Shown piece after piece: positions 25,727 through 30,492 of a stretch of DNA of 30,492 nt (position 1 is its first letter; each line of letters begins with the position of its first letter). The notes beneath the pieces are model-generated. The model searched no databases and had not been told where the DNA came from. It saw only the letters and a list, made by a program, of their open reading frames with translations. The position numbers and the translations under genes are program-made. The stretch covers positions 1-30,492 of the IMG/VR virus record IMGVR_UViG_3300043437_000189; one strand, given 5' to 3'. Source of the DNA: a virus.

Positions 25727-28216
25727 ATGTCTTTAAGCATCGGGAATGATAATTTCAGTTTGGCTGCACTTGACCAAGATGGTAATCCGCCAGCCACAAG
25801 GATCAGCAACGCTTCGCATTGCTGGAATATAGCTAATAATTTAAGGCTGGCAAATATCGGAAGGGAGTCGAAACGTATCCGTATCTATAAGGCATACAAG
25901 ATGTTTCCTCCCACCGGATACAGCAAGCTTGCCGAAAAACGCTTACCTTGGCAATCTGACGTTAACTACGGACAACTTGGATTTATCGTTGATAACCAGA
26001 AGTCCAGTTACTACGATGTAATTACGGAACGGCAGGCTTGCTGCACGATCAAAAGTAAATTTGGCAATGAAAAAGAACGACTCGTTAACTCAGAGAACAT
26101 TTCCATTGCATTTGACCAAGCAATCCGCGAATGGCCCGGATACCTCTACAACACAGAGCAAGACCTTGAGGAAATGTTGCTGTATGGAAAAGGAATCGGA
26201 ATGTGGGATAGCCCACTCGGATGGATGCCAGAACATGTTTACCTCTCCGACCTTCTCTTTCCAGATGACATTAGGATCGACTTTTGCAACCTTGAAGAGT
26301 TTGTCCGCCGTGTCCGTTTGACACCATACGAACTCTACAAGAAGATCGAGAATCGTGCAGCGGCAGAAGCAATGGGATGGAATGTTGACGCAGCAATTGA
26401 TGCTATCCGTTTTCATCGCGCATTTAGCAACAATCGCAAGACCCGCGAAGATTTCTTCCGCACGATCAGCGAGGCAGGATTCAACTGGTCACTCTCCGTA
26501 AACCAAAAGATCGACCTCTACGAAGTTTACTGGAGGGAGTTCGACGGAAAGATCAGCAAGGCGATTATCCTTCAAGACTATCAACCAATCTCGGATTACA
26601 TCAACTCCAACATTAAGGGAGCAGGCAAGATCAGCGAAGATGATGTCAGAAGCCAACATGGGTTTATGATGCTGAAGATTGGACTCTTCAACTCATGGGA
26701 TGAGATCATGTATATGCTGACTGACTCGGTTGGAAGCGGACTCTTCCAAGACATTAAGAGCCAAGCGGAATCAGCATTCGTCGCTTGTCGTCAGTATGAC
26801 TTCACCATGAACTCATTGGTTGATGCCGTGCGCTTAAACTCCATGTTGATGATCGAAGGTCAAGGGCCAGACGCAACCAAAATGTTGAAGCAAATGGAAT
26901 GGTTGCCAATTAGCGTAATGCCAGATGGCGCAAAGTTCATCCAGAACCGCTTCCAACTTCCAGTAGCAGAAAGCATGAGCTTCATGCAGTTCTTCATGGG
27001 AGATATGTATCGCGGCATGGGGCAGTATCGCATCAACGCACCTACCGCTGGAGGCAAGCAACGCACCAAAGGCGAAGCAGAATTGGATGCCGCTGAGTCT
27101 GCAAAACTATCTGGAACTCAGATTCGCCGATTCAACGAGTGCCAAACTCTCTACTTCAAACAACTCTACAAACGCTTCGTAAACGCTAAATCCAGCGATG
27201 ATGGATACGAATATGTTAAGAAGTTCTATGAAGTTTTGGAAGAACTCGGAACTCCAAAAGAAGCCGCCGCTTGGAAAAACATCACAAGCATCCGCTCTAA
27301 CCTAATCAACGGGGCTGGTAGCCCGTCATTCAAACTCATCACGGCAGAGAAGCTATTGCAGATTACAGCAATTACTCCAGCCAACGAAGGACAAGAGAAC
27401 GCAGTTAAAGATGCAATCGCGGCACTCTCTGGCAGAGACAACGTAGCTCGCTACCGGAACACCAAACCAACTAAGATTACTGATACTGCTCGCGTAATCG
27501 GATTTGAGAATGCTGGCATGACGGATGCGTTCGTTAACCCGCAAAACTTCCCTGTGCTGCCAACTGATCCACATATCGAACACGCAGTTGGTCACTTGCA
27601 GGATATGATGATGCAATTGCAGATGAACCTGCAATCTGTGCAGCAAGGTCAACCAGAGCTTGCAGAGCTTTCCAAGGCAGTTCGCTCAGTCAAATTCAAA
27701 GGTGGTCACATCATGGCGCACGTTGAATATATCAGTAAAGACCAATCCAAGCAGGACTTCTTGAAGCAATTCATGCAGGGAATGAATGAAGCACAAGCAA
27801 TGGCCGACGAACTTCAACAAGTTTACGTCCAAATGGCTGAAGCTGAAGCTCAGAAATCTGGTCAACCAAACTCCGAGGAAGACATCAAACTTCAATACCT
27901 CGCTGCCAAGTCTGGTATCGAAATCGACACCAAGAAGAAACTCGCTGACATCTCAATTGGTAAAGCTTCTATCAGTCATGCTCAACGCACCGAGCAGCGT
28001 AAGGAGCAAGGCATCACTCAACTCGCGCTTCAGAAGGCTAAAGCTCGCGCCGAGATTCAGAAGGAGAAATCCAAGCAAGCAGCAATGCAGGGCGAAGCTC
28101 CAGAGATGGAAGAAGAGGAGCCAGAGGAAATGGAGATGGAAACCGAAGAGGTTGAGACTCCAGAAGGAACTGAAGAAGTTGAGATGGAAGAAATGCAAAC
28201 ACCAACACAAACATGA
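25727..28216 (+). CDS. Portal protein
   Basis: 829 residues, in the large range of podovirus-like portals. The N-terminal and middle region (RLPWQSDVNYGQLGFIVDNQKSSYYDVITE, 72-101; later YGKGIGMWDSP) follows portal clip/wing patterns. After residue 600 come long helices and a very acidic tail (EMEEEEPEEMEMETEEVETPEG) that may contact the scaffold or DNA. It forms the ring through which DNA passes. It lies after the HNH gene with three bases between them, and the following gene overlaps by ATGA. Start MSLSIGNDNF follows an AT-rich stretch without SD. Confidence 0.75.
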   Translation: MSLSIGNDNFSLAALDQDGNPPATRISNASHCWNIANNLRLANIGRESKRIRIYKAYKMFPPTGYSKLAEKRLPWQSDVNYGQLGFIVDNQKSSYYDVITERQACCTIKSKFGNEKERLVNSENISIAFDQAIREWPGYLYNTEQDLEEMLLYGKGIGMWDSPLGWMPEHVYLSDLLFPDDIRIDFCNLEEFVRRVRLTPYELYKKIENRAAAEAMGWNVDAAIDAIRFHRAFSNNRKTREDFFRTISEAGFNWSLSVNQKIDLYEVYWREFDGKISKAIILQDYQPISDYINSNIKGAGKISEDDVRSQHGFMMLKIGLFNSWDEIMYMLTDSVGSGLFQDIKSQAESAFVACRQYDFTMNSLVDAVRLNSMLMIEGQGPDATKMLKQMEWLPISVMPDGAKFIQNRFQLPVAESMSFMQFFMGDMYRGMGQYRINAPTAGGKQRTKGEAELDAAESAKLSGTQIRRFNECQTLYFKQLYKRFVNAKSSDDGYEYVKKFYEVLEELGTPKEAAAWKNITSIRSNLINGAGSPSFKLITAEKLLQITAITPANEGQENAVKDAIAALSGRDNVARYRNTKPTKITDTARVIGFENAGMTDAFVNPQNFPVLPTDPHIEHAVGHLQDMMMQLQMNLQSVQQGQPELAELSKAVRSVKFKGGHIMAHVEYISKDQSKQDFLKQFMQGMNEAQAMADELQQVYVQMAEAEAQKSGQPNSEEDIKLQYLAAKSGIEIDTKKKLADISIGKASISHAQRTEQRKEQGITQLALQKAKARAEIQKEKSKQAAMQGEAPEMEEEEPEEMEMETEEVETPEGTEEVEMEEMQTPTQT

Positions 28217-28458
28217 CAACAGACAAAGTAAAATCCCTATGTGCAGCAATAACCTCACACGAAGACTGGAACAAACTACAGGCGTATTTACTACTTAATG
28301 TAAACCCACCAGAAGGAGTAACCACGCTTATCCATGCAATCAAAACTATTGAAGCTATTGGAACAGAAGAGCAAGGAGCATTTAAAAAAACAAAAGCTGC
28401 TGGAAAGTATAAAGAACCAGCGGACATCACGATTGATCCCGACCTTGACGAAATCTAA
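28213..28458 (+). CDS. Small structural-module hypothetical protein
   Basis: 81 residues: MTTDKVKSLCAAITSHEDWNKLQAYLLLNVNPPEGVTTLIHAIKTIEAIGTEEQGAFKKTKAAGKYKEPADITIDPDLDEI. ATGA overlap with the portal stop. Helical with an acidic end; its position between portal and scaffold suggests a head-assembly accessory. No family recognised. Confidence 0.6.
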   Translation: MTTDKVKSLCAAITSHEDWNKLQAYLLLNVNPPEGVTTLIHAIKTIEAIGTEEQGAFKKTKAAGKYKEPADITIDPDLDEI

Positions 28459-28461
28459 TTT

Positions 28462-29745
28462 ATGGCAGACCCAAACGACACAGCAGAAGTAATCAAGGAA
28501 CTGAAGGCTAAACCTCAAGTCCCGATTAAAGGTAATACATCTGACTTCCTAAAGAAGTTCAGCAAACAACAATCCGACGAAGGCAAGCCAAGTGCTACCA
28601 ATGTTGGTGATCCTAACCTTGGAATAGCAAAATACAATGAAGAAGAACAATCAGAAGAATCAATGGGAGTTAGTGAGTCAGAAATCACATCTGACCGAAC
28701 AGGAAAAAAGAAAGGCTTTGTTGAGCGACAAATCGAAGAAAACCGCAAGCTCAAAGAAGAGTTGGAAAAATACAAGAAAGACGAAATTCCCAAGTTTGAA
28801 ACCAAAATCCAAGAACTTGAGCGAATGGTCTCCGAGTCAAAATCGACGGCAGAAACCAATCATTACCAAGATCAACTCAACAAAGCCAACCAAGAAAAGC
28901 TGGAAGTTGAGCAACAACTATCAGAACAAATCAAAGAGTTGCGTAGTAAGCTCGATTTCCACGACATCACAAGCAATCCAGATTTCAAAAAGAATTACCT
29001 CGATCCTATCAAAAGCACATACGATACTGCGAGGCAGTTGCTATCGAATGATCCAACGCTTCTTTCAACTTTCTCCCGTGCTGTTAATGCAAACGCCTCC
29101 ATCTTCAATTCGGCCTCCGAAGAAGACCGTAGAGCGGCAGAAGCTGACCGCGATCAAGCGTTCGAAGAAATCACGAACTCGCTCTCGCAGTTCAAGCAAT
29201 ATCAGTTCGCAGAGCAAGTCAACAGCTTCATCAAAGCAACTCAAAGCCACCATTCAGCTCTTGTCAACTTTGAAGAAACCAAGCAGAATATCCTTCAAAC
29301 CGCTAAACAAAAAGAGCAAGAAGGCAGGAACAAGTATCTGAACCAGTGGCGTGAAGGCTACAAGAATACTCAGCAAGAGATTGATCGGGCGACTGAAATC
29401 CCAGACACGATTGCTGACTACATGAAGGAGAAGGGAATCAAGTATGACATCTCCCGCGACGAGGCTATTGCTCTGGCAGCTACACAGCAGACCAATGAGC
29501 AGGCATCAGTTGAAGATATGAACCGACTGATCCACCAAGGCCGCGCCTATCAGAAGATTCAAGCACAACTCAAGGCATACCAAGAGATGGTAAAAGAGAA
29601 AGACGATTACATCGCACAACTGAAAGGTTCGTCGCGCATCTCGTCATCATCAAGTGCATCGGATTCCCAGAAACCAAGAATGAGCATCACGGAAGGACTG
29701 GCTGCTAAACTTGCGAAGTTCTCACCGCAAGGTCGAACAGCATAA
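28462..29745 (+). CDS. Scaffold-like protein
   Basis: 427 residues: an unstructured, acidic N-terminus (1-85), a long coiled coil (EENRKLKEELEKYKKDEIPKFETKIQELERM... to about 170), a helical middle with DFHDITSNPDFKKNYLDPIK, and a serine-rich then basic C-terminus (SSRISSSSSASDSQKPRMSITEGLAAKLAKF). This length, coiled-coil content and position between portal and capsid are typical of phage capsid scaffolds. No catalytic motif. A terminator follows directly, so it is the end of the 24666-29745 transcript. Confidence 0.65.
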   Translation: MADPNDTAEVIKELKAKPQVPIKGNTSDFLKKFSKQQSDEGKPSATNVGDPNLGIAKYNEEEQSEESMGVSESEITSDRTGKKKGFVERQIEENRKLKEELEKYKKDEIPKFETKIQELERMVSESKSTAETNHYQDQLNKANQEKLEVEQQLSEQIKELRSKLDFHDITSNPDFKKNYLDPIKSTYDTARQLLSNDPTLLSTFSRAVNANASIFNSASEEDRRAAEADRDQAFEEITNSLSQFKQYQFAEQVNSFIKATQSHHSALVNFEETKQNILQTAKQKEQEGRNKYLNQWREGYKNTQQEIDRATEIPDTIADYMKEKGIKYDISRDEAIALAATQQTNEQASVEDMNRLIHQGRAYQKIQAQLKAYQEMVKEKDDYIAQLKGSSRISSSSSASDSQKPRMSITEGLAAKLAKFSPQGRTA

Positions 29746-29773
29746 GCCTTACATTCTAAAGTCTGGCATAGAT

Positions 29774-29807
29774 GGGGGAGGTAGTTTGTCGCTGTTCTAC
29801 CTCCCCC
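29774..29807 (+). terminator. Strong Rho-independent terminator
   Basis: GGGGGAGGTAG (29774-29784) pairs perfectly with CTACCTCCCCC (29797-29807), followed by AATTTTTTTTT. It cuts the head operon before the capsid gene. Confidence 0.9.
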
Positions 29808-29828
29808 AATTTTTTTTAAAAAAAACTC

Positions 29829-29857
29829 TTGACATAGTAAATAGGTGATTGCAATGT
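29829..29857 (+). promoter_or_regulatory. Capsid-gene promoter (late type)
   Basis: TTGACA (29829-29834) in the context AAAAAACTCTTGACATA, shared with the promoter at 24623. The -10 candidate CAATGT at 17 bp is poor, so an activator may be needed. Confidence 0.45.
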
Positions 29858-29879
29858 CCAGCGCAAGAGATATACGAAA

Positions 29880-29895
29880 TTATCGTTTACGATAA
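29880..29895. promoter_or_regulatory. Dispersed palindromic site 11 (perfect, intergenic)
   Basis: TTATCGTTTACGATAA, near the predicted start region of the capsid transcript, 45 bp after the -35. A bound protein could block elongation or initiation. Confidence 0.75.
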
Positions 29896-29905
29896 AATTA
29901 GTGAT

Positions 29906-30001
29906 TCAGTCGCACTCTGACTGGCGAGTATCAGCACTCGCATCAAAAGCTGTTTCCGGACTGGTCTCGCGAGAGACACCGAGGGTTGAACTCCGGCTCG
30001 A
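29906..30001 (+). ncRNA. Structured capsid-gene leader
   Basis: Hairpins CAGTC/GACTG (29907-29923), GCGAGT/ACTCGC (29924-29941) and GTCTC/GAGAC (29964-29977), the last enclosed by CCGGA/TCCGG. After them the leader (30040-30097) is A/C-rich and unpaired up to the ATG. No known RNA family is recognised. Confidence 0.4.
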
Positions 30002-30097
30002 AAACAACAAGCATTCGCTTGGGGCTTTCGGGCCTTTTGCGTTTGTAAACCAAACTAAAACCAAAACCAAAAATCAAACTCAAACAAAATAAATATT

Positions 30098-30492
30098 ATG
30101 GCATCAGATCAGCTATATTTCAACAGTTGTGCCGAGATTGACAGTTTCTTCCGCGAGGGCCGCGAATATTTCAACGACCTCTACGTTAAGAAGCTCGTCA
30201 CCAACTCTGCATATTTCACCCGTTTCGAGGAGCAAGCATGGCCTCTTAACCACACAACCGAGCAGAAAGCATTCCGCTTTGGCCGTGGATTCCACGATCC
30301 TTGCGCTCCTTTCCGCACGATCACCGACACCTACTGCGAGACTGATTCTTGCGATAGCAAACCCGAAGTCATTCAGCGTCCCGGCACTGAGAGCTACACT
30401 TTCGAGCTTCTCCGTAAAGAGATGACCACTGACTGGATTTGCGTTGAGAGCCTTCTCTATCGCCTCTTCCCCGCTGAAGAGATTCTCCAGTT
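30098..30492 (+). CDS. Major capsid protein (3' truncated by the window edge)
   Basis: 131 codons visible, open to the edge, higher GC than the early genes. It starts MASDQLYFNSCAEIDSFFREG..., continues with NSAYFTRFEEQAWPLNH and FRFGRGFHDPCAPFRTITDTYCE..., and then has LLRKEMTTDWICVESLLYRLFP, the sort of start common in capsid proteins of environmental phages. Assignment rests on the position after scaffold, the own strong leader and the general look of the sequence; no solved-fold motif is seen. ATG follows a long A/C-rich leader without SD. Confidence 0.65.
   Translation, partial: MASDQLYFNSCAEIDSFFREGREYFNDLYVKKLVTNSAYFTRFEEQAWPLNHTTEQKAFRFGRGFHDPCAPFRTITDTYCETDSCDSKPEVIQRPGTESYTFELLRKEMTTDWICVESLLYRLFPAEEILQ

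Noticed and set aside
25983-25995. TTATCGTTGATAA in the portal gene as another dispersed palindrome
   Set aside because: Its arms are three bases closer than in the 16-bp motif and it lies in a codon context that explains it.
29906-30001. Possible tRNA (GGGTTGAACTCC resembles a T-arm)
   Set aside because: No acceptor stem, D-arm or anticodon arm can be drawn around it; the hairpins fit a leader.
24666-30492. Search for integrase, transposase, diversity-generating retroelement or toxin-antitoxin pairs
   Set aside because: No tyrosine/serine recombinase, DDE, reverse transcriptase or recognisable toxin motif was seen in any frame of the window.

Overview
The window is a stretch of a tailed double-stranded DNA phage genome (Caudoviricetes-like). 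It contains a large terminase subunit, a portal protein, a scaffold-like protein and the start of a probable major capsid protein, plus a replication module, three homing-type endonucleases and dozens of small genes packed with 4-nt ATGA overlaps. No rRNA, tRNA, CRISPR array, integrase or transposase was seen. The host cannot be read from the sequence. Many transcript-leading genes have A/C-rich leaders without a Shine-Dalgarno motif, a style known from Bacteroidetes- and Verrucomicrobia-type hosts, so such a host is possible but unproven.

Layout. 3-2996 (+) is the 3' part of a ~1000-residue internal-virion or polyvalent protein, the end of a late module that probably continues from the right edge if the genome is circular or permuted. 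2997-3219 is a control region: promoter, short RNA with terminator, palindromic site, second promoter. 3220-7304 (+) is a recombination/early block: two small genes, a GIY-YIG homing endonuclease, a RecB/Cas4-like PD-(D/E)XK nuclease, an SSB-like OB-fold protein, a ParB-like DNA-binding protein and a small protein resembling Acb2/Tad1 cyclic-nucleotide sponges. 7369-9304 (-) holds an SF2 helicase and two small genes. 9373-9951 (+) is a terminase-small-subunit-like gene. 10030-11820 (-) is an operon of seven small genes. 11821-12713 is mostly non-coding and rich in inverted repeats, with one or two tiny membrane-protein genes. 12714-21062 (-) is one long early operon: a replication initiator carrying five 23-bp iterons, a DnaB-type helicase, an Hjc-like resolvase, three lysine-rich small proteins, an NrdR-like zinc ribbon, a glycosyltransferase, a methyltransferase, a dCMP deaminase and many unknown small proteins. 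21265-22622 is a divergent switch-like locus (XRE regulator against an unknown gene) with an HNH gene and two small genes. TerL (22779-24653) lies on the minus strand, divergent from the plus-strand structural genes 24666-30492.

How it works together. A 16-bp palindrome, TTATCGTWWMCGATAA, occurs eleven times (eight perfect, three with one mismatch), spaced 1.6-4.8 kb apart. Seven copies lie at gene boundaries, some supplying stop codons. This resembles dispersed operators (mycobacteriophage L5 stoperators) or dispersed partition sites (phage N15). The XRE protein and the ParB-like protein are candidate binders. A lambda-O-like origin sits inside the initiator gene. Two structural promoters share a 17-nt upstream/-35 sequence, and several early promoters place the predicted transcript start on or beside the start codon.
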